This document shows positions 1 to 9,600 of a stretch of 22,744 bases of DNA, one piece after another (the stretch's first letter is position 1; each line of letters opens with the position of its first letter). The translations under genes were made by a program, and so were the position numbers. Below the pieces are notes generated by a model that saw only the letters and a program-made list of their open reading frames with translations, had not been told where the DNA came from and made no database searches. Where the stretch lies: the NCBI GenBank assembly GCA_036939355.1, contig JALLAP010000061.1, forward strand, positions 1 through 22,744. Reading direction: 5' to 3'. The DNA is from Thalassiosira profunda. Its lineage: Eukaryota; Bacillariophyta; Thalassiosirophyceae; Thalassiosirales; Thalassiosiraceae.

Positions 1-77
1 TGACCCAGCACGACTTTCGCGTTGTAACCCAGCACAAGTGCGTTAAATCCTCTTAATCCAATTCCTACGTATGTAGA
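1..77 (+). repeat. Left terminal inverted repeat of the outer transposon
   Basis: The first 52 bases are the exact reverse complement of the right end (13978-14029). The match continues with a few mismatches to about base 77. Inside the repeat the 9-mer ACCCAGCAC occurs twice in direct orientation (3-11 and 27-35), a plausible protein-binding repeat. The inner edge carries AATTCCTACGTA (60-71), which recurs at 482-493 and inverted at 13959-13970. Confidence 0.9.
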
Positions 78-810
78 CTTTTTTAAACTGTCGAGCTGCT
101 ATGGGTGGTACACCATACAAGCTACCTAACAAAGTAGGTAAATGACCCAAAAAATGTAGACTCCTGTATCTCGGCCGCCCGGTCTACCCACGCCAAAATC
201 AAGGGCGCCATCGACAACTTCACCGTCTTGGCTGTTCGGAACCGCCCTCAAATTTGGGTTGACCCTCACTTTTCGTGCCGCTACAAGCTTCGTAAGAAAA
301 ACGTCCGTTTTACTTTGAGCGTGGTTCTGCGCCGAACACCCTTGCACGAACCTGCCCCCAGCTATCATTCGTTAGGAGGCTTGTAAATGTACCAGATCCT
401 GCGGGGGGGCACTCTCGTGCAAAGGTCTCGGTGGTCAGCTTCGCGGTCCGCGAAGGTGACATATCCCCGCTTCCGAGCTTGAATTCCTACGTAGGAGATA
501 CGTAGGAACTCCTACTTCTGGCTTGAGTGCCTGCAAATCGAGGCCGCCTCGCAAAGCGGAGGTCGACGACGAGGATACCGAGCGCACAACTCTCCGCCGT
601 CCACGCGCGGCCTTCGCCCAGGTCTATTGGCGTCGTAGGGGCGCGGCGGAACGGCGCGGTAGAGCTACCGCTCGCTCTTGGTCGCGCTGATGTGGGCCGC
701 GTCCGACGGCGCCGCGGCGGTTTGCACACATCATATGCACAAGACGTGCATCGCCCCGCCCGGCCGTCTCCTCGACCATCGCGCTGACGCAACCTTCTAG
801 GGAAGCGATC
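78..810 (+). other. Subterminal region of the outer element with coding-like patches
   Basis: There is no gene here that I can defend. A plus-strand frame is open from about 135 to 387 without an ATG and ends in TAA. Its codons have mostly pyrimidine third positions and read like protein (for example DNFTVLAVRNRPQIWVD), so it could be a 3' exon or a captured gene fragment. A second open plus-strand frame without ATG covers roughly 480-705 and is rich in Arg and acidic residues. The palindrome TACGTA occurs twice in 488-505, and the 12-mer AATTCCTACGTA repeats the inner edge of the TIR. Minus-strand frames here look like shadows. Confidence 0.35.
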
Positions 811-3252
811 ATGTCGAGCGACGCGACGCGCCAGCAGCTCCTCGACTCGATTGAGCGCCATCATCGCGATGCTCGCTCGAGGTACCACTATCATGAGAAT
901 GTAATGCCTCAGGTGCTAGAGTTGGAGGGCGGGCCGCAAGTTGACGAGCTGATCAAGTGTGTGAAGGCCGGAGGACAGGGCGGAAACAAGAGGAGCGCAA
1001 ACTGGACGCCGCATCCCGCTCCGTACAACAAAGCGATCGCCGTTGCGTCCACAGATACGGACAATGATCTCAACTTTCATAGTGAAAAATATGGTAGAGC
1101 AGACGGAAGTATCCTCCGTGGCGGCCCCGGCCCGGACGCCGTGGAAGGAAGAAACACGTACTATTCCTTCGGGAGGCGTGTGGACGGACACGCGCTCGTT
1201 CCGTTGAAGGAGCAGATCGAAATTGTGCGCCACGTGACCGGTACCCATCAGAGCTTGCAGGCATCCGTGGCACAGCGGCGCCGAGAGCAGTGGCAGCGGT
1301 TCTTTGAGGACCGGCGCGGCGCCAACCACTATGAGTTGATCGATCTGCCCGCCATTGCCCAGGAATACGCGAGCGTTTTAGGGATCGATATCGAAGCCGC
1401 CGAAGGCGATGACGGCATCGATGGTCAGGCGCTTGCAAGTGTCAAGACGGAGCTCGCCTCTCTCCTGCGGTGCTCGTACGTACTGAAGATACCCCCCGAA
1501 GATGTTGGTGCCTACTCAATTATTCAGCGCAGGAGCCCGCGGGCGATGGCCGCCACCGATGAAAATGAGTCCGGCGAGGGAAGATCGCCCGTGCCGCCGC
1601 AAGGGACGAAGAGGAAACGATGGGACGAGCCCCAGCGGCCGACGGTATCTCCCGTCCCGGCCGGGGATGCAAAGATACCGGCGGTGCTCAAGGACGGGTC
1701 CGACTTCGATTACGGGGTGCTGGCCAAGCTTTGGTTCGAGGACAAGAACTTCATGGAGGTGGCGCGGAGAGAGGTCGGGCTCACTACGGCGTTATCTCAT
1801 CACACCGAGAATCCGATCACCCTCGCCTCAATGAACCATACCATCCGTCAGCTCGGAGGCTCCATCTACGAAGCTGGAGAGTTCCAGAAGATTGTGGAGG
1901 GCATCCCACAGAAGAAGAAGACCCGCTACTCGTACAACTTCGACCGCCTCCGAGAAGAGATCAACCAAAAGCTGGCGGAGATTTCTCCGATGGGCATTCA
2001 TGACAGCATGACCTTGATGGAGTTCGTCGACCTCTCCAAGACCGTCAAGGCCGGAGGACGGTTCCATCGGATGCACGAAAAGGGCAATCGGATGTCGGAG
2101 ATGTCTTTGGCGACGGCCGTCGTGATCCGACAGCTCATCTTCTCGTACAACATCTCGCTCAGCGCGTTCCCTGGGATGCTGTGCTGCTTCGCCGTTCTCC
2201 TCCTCGGCCGCGCGTTGCAAGAGAATGAGTTTTTTAGTGTCCGGACGATACGGAACCACATCGTTCGGCTGTGCATGATCGACGACTACTTTATCAAGCA
2301 GCAGTACGAGGACGTCTTCAACCAGCCGCGGCAGCCGTACGGGTTCCCGCGGTATTGGTACACCACCACCGACGACACCAAGCTGCTCAAGAACATTGAG
2401 AAGCACGTCTGCTTGCGAACAGGCGATCGTGGCCCGGTATCTCCCGACGACGACGACGGGTTCCACATCAACCCGTTCTTCGATTGCCTCACCACCGGCG
2501 CCGCCGTCACAAAGAACAACAAGAGCAACGCGCTCCTCAACTACGAGGTGCTGCAGGAGGCGTGCCTCACGGACTACACGCTCTCGTTGTGGAACGGGAA
2601 CACGTCCGACAACGCCGCCAGACTGGAAGGCGTGCACACCGGCGAGTACATTGCAGGGTATCTCAAGGCCATTGGAAAGGACGACTTAACCAAGGTCAAC
2701 GGCGTCGACCGCCGGCCCATCGTCCACATGGACCCGTTCCACTGCTGCAACCTCGCAATCCAACACGCCAGCGAGGACGGCCTCGGCAAGACCGAGAAGG
2801 GCAACAACCGGCAGATCCACCACCGCCAGTGCCTGCAGACGCTCCACGATGTTGTGATTGTCGACAAGGCGATGGCCCAATTGATCGCCGACAAGGTGCT
2901 GAAGGATTGCGAGGTCGACTTCCAGTATATCATCAAGGGGTGGTGGTCCGGACTCCGCGACCCGTCTCAAGGACTTCCACGCCGTCTATCCTATTCTGTT
3001 CGTCGCCTTCCGCGCTACCTTTGGCCTGCTTCCCTCAGCGTCGCGAATTGTCGAGTCGGCCCACGGCATCATGCGCCACTGCTTCGACCCGCAAGTCCCG
3101 CTCGAGTTCTTCAACGCCAAGATGCGCTACAAAATGAACGTCGACAATCGCCTCAAGGAGAAGCGCAGGAGGGTCGCCCGCGAGTTGCAAGCTGCCTCCA
3201 ACGAAGACGGCGCGTCCAAACAGCCGCGCCGGTCGGCGAAGGACTGCGATAG
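811..3252 (+). CDS. Putative transposase of the outer element, 5' part (frameshifted)
   Basis: The frame is 813 codons long, but only about the first 711 (to about base 2945) look like protein; beyond that it becomes Arg/Pro/Ser-rich shadow sequence while another frame takes over. Visible features are a basic nuclear-localisation-like run TKRKRWDE (from about residue 266), a hydrophobic helical stretch near 456-468 (LCCFAVLLLG), and a later block with possible metal-binding acids: D588 in TDYTLS, D600 in NTSDNA, and D641 in HMDPFHCCNLAI. The last block is followed by a His/Gln-rich stretch (NNRQIHHRQCLQTLHD). Position inside a TIR element and these spaced acids suggest a DDE-type transposase. 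This is inference; I do not recognise the family. The ATG at 811 is the first in frame and follows GCGATC. Confidence 0.6.
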   Translation: MSSDATRQQLLDSIERHHRDARSRYHYHENVMPQVLELEGGPQVDELIKCVKAGGQGGNKRSANWTPHPAPYNKAIAVASTDTDNDLNFHSEKYGRADGSILRGGPGPDAVEGRNTYYSFGRRVDGHALVPLKEQIEIVRHVTGTHQSLQASVAQRRREQWQRFFEDRRGANHYELIDLPAIAQEYASVLGIDIEAAEGDDGIDGQALASVKTELASLLRCSYVLKIPPEDVGAYSIIQRRSPRAMAATDENESGEGRSPVPPQGTKRKRWDEPQRPTVSPVPAGDAKIPAVLKDGSDFDYGVLAKLWFEDKNFMEVARREVGLTTALSHHTENPITLASMNHTIRQLGGSIYEAGEFQKIVEGIPQKKKTRYSYNFDRLREEINQKLAEISPMGIHDSMTLMEFVDLSKTVKAGGRFHRMHEKGNRMSEMSLATAVVIRQLIFSYNISLSAFPGMLCCFAVLLLGRALQENEFFSVRTIRNHIVRLCMIDDYFIKQQYEDVFNQPRQPYGFPRYWYTTTDDTKLLKNIEKHVCLRTGDRGPVSPDDDDGFHINPFFDCLTTGAAVTKNNKSNALLNYEVLQEACLTDYTLSLWNGNTSDNAARLEGVHTGEYIAGYLKAIGKDDLTKVNGVDRRPIVHMDPFHCCNLAIQHASEDGLGKTEKGNNRQIHHRQCLQTLHDVVIVDKAMAQLIADKVLKDCEVDFQYIIKGWWSGLRDPSQGLPRRLSYSVRRLPRYLWPASLSVANCRVGPRHHAPLLRPASPARVLQRQDALQNERRQSPQGEAQEGRPRVASCLQRRRRVQTAAPVGEGLR

Positions 3253-4141
3253 AAAGCAGACAGTGCAAATGTTGGGTGAGCAAATCATGGCGCTGATTAT
3301 GGAATACACGCCGGAGAAGATCGCAGCCCTACCTGACTCCGTCAAGAAGCAGATCCAGATCCACATCATCAACCGGGCCAAGGCCGACTCGAGAGAGGCG
3401 GACTTGTTGGCGAAGAAGAAGGACGCCGCGGACGTGTTGCGGGAGAAGAGGAGGGAGACGCGCGCCGCCGTCGATCTGGAGCAGCTGCGGGAGACGGCGT
3501 TGGACGCCACGACGGAGCACGACAAGAATTGGGCACAGTTAGACGAGTGGGAGGAAATGGCGCTGGTAAACAAGATGCTTACCAAAGCGTACTGGAAGGG
3601 GATCGACGCGGCGATCATGAAGACCGACCTCTTCCGCGTCATTCCGTCGTTCGAATCGGACGAGGCGTGGCAGGCCACCAAGTCCGACATCACGAGAGCC
3701 ACCCCAAAGGATGGCGCCGGAGAGGAGCTGCCGCCGGAGCAGGCCGAGAAGTACGACCTCGGCGCCCACATGAAGCTGATCAAATCGATCGCCAAAGGCG
3801 AGCGACCAAACACTCTCAACGACACCGACCTGTCGGGGATGAGCGAGAATCAGATATTGCGTGAGTTTGTGAGAGTCGGTCGTTCGGCGGCGCTCGCTTC
3901 AGAGGTGCTGCAAGACAAAGAGCACATGAAGAGACTGCAAGCAGTGTTCAGCAGATTTGGCACTGACCCTGCGGACCGGGCTCGTTTCTCTTCCGAGTTC
4001 ACTTACGCCAAGGACGCCGCGATCCACGAAGCCGCCGACCAAGACGATGCCGATGACCTCACCGGGACGGTTGGTTTGACCGACACAGAGGCCCGTTTGA
4101 CCATCGCTGACGGGGACCGGGACGGGGGCGAGGGGAATTAG
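3071..4141 (+). CDS. Putative transposase of the outer element, 3' part
   Basis: This is the continuation of the gene at 811 in a frame shifted by +1. Protein-like reading in this frame begins near 2965, before the ATG at 3071, with FHAVYPILFVAFRATFG followed by a hydrophobic helix and VESAHG. The Glu codon at 3053-3055 is a candidate last acidic residue of a DDE core. The rest is a long charged, helical, probably coiled-coil tail rich in Lys/Glu/Arg/Asp (about 3140-3560), then a less charged C-terminus ending at TAG. The ATG at 3071 is internal and unlikely to be a real start. The two frames together would encode a protein of about 1,100 residues. One base inserted or lost near 2945-2985 explains the break; programmed +1 frameshifting is possible but less likely. 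Confidence 0.55.
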   Translation: MRHCFDPQVPLEFFNAKMRYKMNVDNRLKEKRRRVARELQAASNEDGASKQPRRSAKDCDRKQTVQMLGEQIMALIMEYTPEKIAALPDSVKKQIQIHIINRAKADSREADLLAKKKDAADVLREKRRETRAAVDLEQLRETALDATTEHDKNWAQLDEWEEMALVNKMLTKAYWKGIDAAIMKTDLFRVIPSFESDEAWQATKSDITRATPKDGAGEELPPEQAEKYDLGAHMKLIKSIAKGERPNTLNDTDLSGMSENQILREFVRVGRSAALASEVLQDKEHMKRLQAVFSRFGTDPADRARFSSEFTYAKDAAIHEAADQDDADDLTGTVGLTDTEARLTIADGDRDGGEGN

Positions 4142-5797
4142 GCCGCGCGGTGCAATAGCATTAGAACAAGTCGTAGAAATTGCACTCACCATACTCGACG
4201 CTGGCGTGGTCGTCTTGGTACTGCTCCAAATAAAGTTTGGCGCCGCTCCTCGGCTCCGTGCCCAACTTGCAATCCCCGCGCTGGATTGGGAATTTTGGCA
4301 GCAATTCCCCCCTTGCCAGATCAGCTCCGCCCCTTGCCGGTGGGGTTAAACCGTCAAACAAACGCTAAAGAGCGCCACCCCTCGAGCTTCTAGGCCAGCT
4401 CAAGGGGATTACAAGCCTTCCCTCCCTCCCAAGCCCGCCGCAAGGGCATCTCCGCGGCCCTCCCCCTCAGGTGCGGCGCTTTTGGGGGCATCCCCGTCGT
4501 GGCGACGCCCTGGCGAAGCGCCAGCGCCCCCAGCGGACGTGCCGGCGCCCCCGGGCCCTCTATTGGGTTATACCTGAAGCGTGGACGAAGCAGCAGCGGC
4601 AGGGTTAGACGACAGATTGAGCAAGAGGCGGGTCACCCACATCAATAGTTATTGCACGTCAAATCACCTCTTGGACCCTATATGGATCGTCGAATCTCCC
4701 CCGACGCCCGCAGCCGCCCTCCGGGCCTCCCATCCGACGCTCGCATGTCCCATTTTATGAGAATTGATTGGCCGGGGCGCGGAGCGCCCGCCGGCTGCCT
4801 TCCAGCCCTTCATAGAACGCGTCGCCCCCGTCGAGGTGCTCGACGGGGGCGATCTTGCCGGACGGCCGAAAGCGGGGGCGCTCGCCTACGCGACCGCCCC
4901 CGACGGGTCGGAGGTGACAGAGGAGGTCGAGAGCTTCGATTTGATAGGTCGGCGGCCGCGGAGGACCGGCACCAGGCGACGATCGATGCCATCAAGTGCG
5001 CCCATCATGTGCGGCCGGCCTGACGCCAAAGATTTGGGTGACGTCTGGTAGCTAATACGTAGTACTTTTGGCAAAGTACCTGGTAGCTCAACTCTCTTCA
5101 CCCTCCTCCACTTCCGCCCCCTCCTGCGGCACCAGATCGACCGGCCAACCCAACCACCCATCATACCCGCCGCCCACCTTCCCATTGAACGCCTCGAGGG
5201 CCCTTGGGACAAATTCCGGTCGATTTGACGAAGGTAGGGCCCGATTGCAATGAAAATGAGGCAAAATGCATGCTTCCGCCTAACAAACGACTAGCCCGTG
5301 TAGCTCCCCAGCAACTGACTTCTGGAAGGTTCTGCTTTGCAGGAGTGTTATGGGTACCAAAAGGAACGTATTCCTTGATTCTGAGACGAAAATCGAAAAT
5401 CGACAGTGAGGGGCTTATTACATGGATTACTACGGATAGCGGCACGCGACACACCGGTGCCCCGCCCACCCTCCACCTGCAACCATGGCGGCCGCCGCTT
5501 CCCTGGCCCCGCCGGCGGCGGTATGGCCGGCGCGGCCTCGCCGACCCCGTCGGATATTAGTATTGCATCTAATCGATAATTATGTATCGTTATAACGCCA
5601 TCCATTAGGTTTAAGGGGGTCAATACGGCCTCTGCCGCGTGCACCGCCGACGGTGCAGGCGGCACGGTGGTCGTTACGCCGCGTCTATGGCCCTGGCGGC
5701 CGCGCCGACCCACCCCCGCGCCGCGGACCGTCGGGGGGTGGACGGCGACGGGTGCGGGAGCGATCGGTGGGGGATTAGCGGCGCGGGGAGGACGACG
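4142..5797. other. Non-genic or decayed passenger region of the outer element
   Basis: There is no convincing intact gene in 1.66 kb. Three short coding-like patches stand out. A minus-strand ORF at 4161-4361 (66 codons) contains natural-looking sequence such as GAKLYLEQYQDD. A plus-strand frame from 4764 to 5051 has GC-rich third positions and includes AYATAPDGSEVTEEVESFDL. A plus-strand frame from about 5052 to 5228 lacks an ATG and ends in LEGPWDKFRSI. They may be remnants of a captured or second element gene. The part at 4440-4560 is GC-rich with short hairpins such as CTGGCG-AAG-CGCCAG. Around 5550-5610 it turns AT-rich with no recognisable feature. Confidence 0.35.
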
Positions 5798-5801
5798 GCG
5801 G

Positions 5802-5992
5802 TGTTTTAATACCCTGCAATCGCTCTGCGGATCATCGATCCGAGCTGCACCATTGCAAAGGGTGAAGGTGACAATTCAAAGCTGTAAACTTTCGAATTAT
5901 GAGAGGTATCGCTACTGTAGGTTCCAAAGTATCACGTACGCCCAATCAGGCTACGTATCCAGAAACCACTTTGCTGACCACGTGTCAAAACA
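5802..5992 (-). repeat. 3' LTR of the copia element, with 4-bp target duplicate on its left
   Basis: This direct repeat of 13674-13866 has TGTTTT...AAAACA ends. The only difference I see is near 5959-5961 (TATCCAG here, TATCCCAAG in the other copy). On the minus strand it starts TGTTTTGACACGTGG, placing a CACGTG palindrome in presumptive U3. CGGATC-ATC-GATCCG near 5837 can form a short hairpin. No clear TATA box is visible. GCGG at 5798-5801 matches 13867-13870. Confidence 0.95.
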
Positions 5993-6003
5993 CTCCCCTC
6001 AAT
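5993..6003 (-). promoter_or_regulatory. Polypurine tract of the copia element
   Basis: On the minus strand ATTGAGGGGAG abuts the 3' LTR directly. A purine run next to the 3' LTR is the expected primer for plus-strand DNA synthesis. Confidence 0.8.
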
Positions 6004-6364
6004 TGCTAACGAGTATAATCTGATAATCGATTGCAATTGCCCAGCATATATCGTTTCGCTTTCATGGCAATGCTCGAATAATAACCTGGGAACGCTCCCC
6101 TAGCGACCAGGAAGGTAGTGGTGTTGGCCCCGCTGCCACAATCCACACCCCAAAAACACAAACACCCAGCAGGATGCACAAAAGAAGGATGCAAATCGAA
6201 GGTCTGCACTCTGCAAATCCTTTCGCAATCGCATCCAGGAAGGTTCGGGCCTCCCCTGAAGCCGTAATCCTCCCCTATCTCGGCCAATCAGCCGAACAGT
6301 CGCCCATCGACTGCGCTAGACAGCTGCCCATCAACTGCCCAACATAAGCACCACCCACCTCGCC
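6004..6364 (-). other. 3' untranslated region of the copia element
   Basis: About 360 bases lie between the RNase H stop (6365-6367) and the purine tract. No domain-like ORF is present. The stretch 6290-6345 has short imperfect repeats of CCCATCRACTGC. TTGCAA occurs near 6030. Confidence 0.6.
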
Positions 6365-6672
6365 CTAGAGGTGATGGAGCAACATCCTCACGAATGTCCA
6401 TCGCTTGTCGCCCGACAGCGGTTTGGTCATCAAATCGGCCACGTTGAGATGTGTATTGATGTAGGCAGTGCGCCATTCATCACGAGCAGTCCCCTCGCGC
6501 ACGAAATGATACGCCACAGCCTGCGTCTTCTTCTTCAATTGCGACGCAGGCATCGTCGTATTCGCCAGCACTGACTGGTTGTCCCCAAAAACGAACGCGT
6601 GCTCGTCCACAGGGATACCCATCATGCGCAGCTTGTACCTCAGGCCTCGAACGTACTCGCAGGCCTGCTCTT
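6365..6672 (-). CDS. pol: C-terminal end of pol: RNase H tail, out of frame
   Basis: In a different minus-strand frame from pol, this segment encodes the normal end of copia RNase H: YVRGLRYKLRMMGIPVDE, then the catalytic-Asp motif FGDNQSVL, KKKTQAVAYHFVREG, RTAYINTH and ADLMTKPL, stopping at TAG (6365-6367). The main pol frame diverges after EFSAMK, so the two pieces join at about 6663-6672. An ATG-started ORF covers 6365-6625, but the homologous sequence begins upstream, so that ATG is not a true start. Without this tail the RNase H lacks its last active-site Asp. A 2-base insertion (AG) or 1-base loss explains the break; assembly error is also possible. Confidence 0.85.
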
Positions 6673-9600
6673 CATAGCAGAGAATTCGCTGCTGCCAAAC
6701 GTGCTCGTCTCGACGGTCGTCTGTTTCTTCGACGTCCAGTAAATGGGCGCGTTGTTGAGAAACACGACGAAACCAGTCCTCGACCTGCGCGTAATGGTCT
6801 CTCCTGCATGATCGGCGTCGACGTAGACCCTAATCGTAAAGCCTTGCCCACGAGGCTCTGGCATATCAGCTGGCAGCTCCTCTTTCAGCGATGCACCATC
6901 TTTGGTGTAAATCGAGAAGCTCCAATCCTCCTTGCGGAAGATCGAACGATCGAAATCAACCATGCTAGGGTCGAACACCATCTCGGCATTGTGATGCTTC
7001 TTCAGGTAGGCGAAGATGTGCAACACTTGCTCGAGGTGCCCTTCCCGCGGCAGTGCTAGGTGCGACGACATCATCGATACCTCGCAGCACACGTCGGCTC
7101 GTCCCAGCTCCACAATCCAGCGCAGCACTCCTATCAAAGAGTGGTACCACGCCGCGTCTGTTTCGCTGAGCTCTTCGCTGATATCGATCTCAGGGCGGTA
7201 GCCAATTGCGAGAGGGTTGGGAGCCTTCGCAACGAGCTTTTGTCCACGACTCGCCAAGACATCTTCAACTGTCTTTACTGCCGCCTGTACGTACTGCGAA
7301 GATCCAAAGGCCCAAGCCTCTTGACCATTCGCCAGCGTCACAAGGCGCATCTTGCCGCCCAGATACTGCGTTGGAGCGCCAATCGACTCTTCCTTGAGGT
7401 TGAAATGCTCCCCTATCTCCTTTCGAAGAATCGCCTCTGCGTTGGGAGAGATAACCAGGCAATCGTCGCAGTAGAGCAAAACATACTCATAAACTGGCGT
7501 GCCATCTGCCATTGTCGTCGCACGATACCAGACGTCAGGGTCAGCTTTGTTGAACTCAAAGCCCAGGCTGCCCATAAAGCTCCTCAAATGCAGCCAGAAA
7601 TCGCGTCCTGCGACTTTGCCACCATAGAGCGCTCGTCGAATCAAAGCGACACGGCCACGGTTCTCAATTCCAAACTCGTCGCCGCAGATGATGTAATGCT
7701 TCTCTGACGTTGGCGCCTGCAGGTATGCATTTTGGATATCAGCAGCAAAGACGTCCATGCCCATCAAAGCGGCGTGGGTCAGTGCGATCCTGATGCTCTC
7801 CCGCGATACGACGCCAGCGTAGCTCGACGTCGTGGGGTCAGGCGTTTTGTGCCCGTCCTTCACCCAACGCGCCTTGCGCGTGAAATCCATCTTCACGTCA
7901 AAGATTAGATGCCCACTGGTCTTCGTCCAGCCAGGAGGCGCATTCACCTTGTCGCCCAGGATCTCGAAGGCCAATCCCACGTTCGACATCTCTTTATTGA
8001 GCGCGTCGACCCAATAGGTATTGCCATTCTTCTTATCGAGTGCGATTGCTTCTGCGATGGTGCGAGGGATTTCGATGCCATACTTGTGAGTACGGCACCT
8101 CACGCGCTTCGTCACAGCAGAGATGATCACATCTCGCTTCCTCAGCGTGTAAGGGACCCACCAGGCAAACGCCGGCTCGTCATCGATGCCTCTCGCTTTG
8201 GCATACTCTGCAACGTCAACAGGATTCGACTCCTTCAGCAGCGAAAGTGGCAGCCACTGCGTCGTCCCATTGCGCCATTTGACCTTGAACTTCCATCCAA
8301 TGGTCGTCTGCCTCGCTCGTTTCTGCCCAGAGCGCGTCTTCATGTATCGATCTGCTTTTGGCACTGCAGAGCCATCCTTTCGATGCTCCAAAATACACTC
8401 AAGCACATGAGAATAGTGCCCATCAGGGTCGACGTGGGACATGACGTTCTCTGCGATGACATTCGCAGCATACTTTCGTATTGCGCCGTCTGGAAACTCA
8501 ACATCATACACCATCGAGTTGAGCAGGGGGTTCTGATTGAACTCGCCTACGAGGTTCCCATCCTCGTCCAGTGACCTTCGCAAAACCTTCGCCATTTGAA
8601 GACTCTCCCCTTGGGGCAGTAGCACCTCTGCGTGAATGAACCTGTCGACGACTGACTGCTGATTGATGGGCTTTCCAGCCGCATCGAGCACGTCAGCGTT
8701 AGGCATCAACACAGGTGCTTCTGTCTCATCCTCATATGGGACGAAATCGAAGTAGTCATCTGGCTCAAGCTCCTCCGGATGCTGTTTCTCCAGCTCCTCA
8801 GCTGGCAAACGATACGAATCGCCCAAACGCTCACGAATCTCGTCGTCGAACGCGCGTTTCGCATCAGCCATCGCTGTATTTGCAATCGATTGCTGCGCAG
8901 GGGTCAGAGGATGCACTGTCCGTCGTGGCACGACCTGGCCATTGTGCCTCAACACCCACTGCGTCATTTCGTTGCCCTCGTTCTTCGACGGGCCCAAGCA
9001 CCGGCCCAGCATCGCCTTGTCGAAAGGAAACGTGGCCGCGCTCGAATCGTCGTAGAACCAGCACCACTCGTACCAGCCAAATTGGCAAAGGTTCGAGATA
9101 TCGGCAGTCTCTCCAAAGGTAGCAGTGTGAGGGTTCGAACCCTGCAACTGGAAGAGATCTCTCGCAGTCACAGAGAAAATCAGGGCGCGTCGCTCGGCGC
9201 AATAGTCCCACAAAACGAGCGGCGACTGTGCCTCGCGCATGTCCTTGCGGACCGCCTGCTTGATCAACCCCACGTACAGCTCGGCCCGGTTGGCCCACTG
9301 CGTCCCCTGCTCCAAAATCTTGAGCGTCGTGCCGATTTTGTTCAGGAACGCCTTCACTTCCGTCGACGTCTGCGACGGGTGAGGGTCAGCAACGATCACA
9401 TCTGGCGCACCCACCTCTTTGGCAAAGAGCCGCAGAGCTTTGGGATAGTCGCGCTGATGCTCCATTCCATAGACACGCACGAAACCCTTATCTGAGACGA
9501 AGATCTGCATGCAAATGTACCCTCTGGTGCTCTTTGCAATCTTCGTGACAAAGAAAGTGTCAGTGTAAAACATAGATGCGATGCGACGAATCCTCAGCAT

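Noticed and set aside
487..894. 135-codon minus-strand ORF and overlapping plus ORFs
   Set aside because: Arg/Pro-rich composition, mutually overlapping frames and no domain; they look like GC-rich shadows.
1828..2637. 269-codon minus-strand ORF
   Set aside because: It is antisense to the best-supported part of the transposase frame and has shadow-like Val/Glu/Arg composition.
7060..7707. 215-codon plus-strand ORF
   Set aside because: It is antisense to the reverse transcriptase region of pol, whose motifs are unambiguous.
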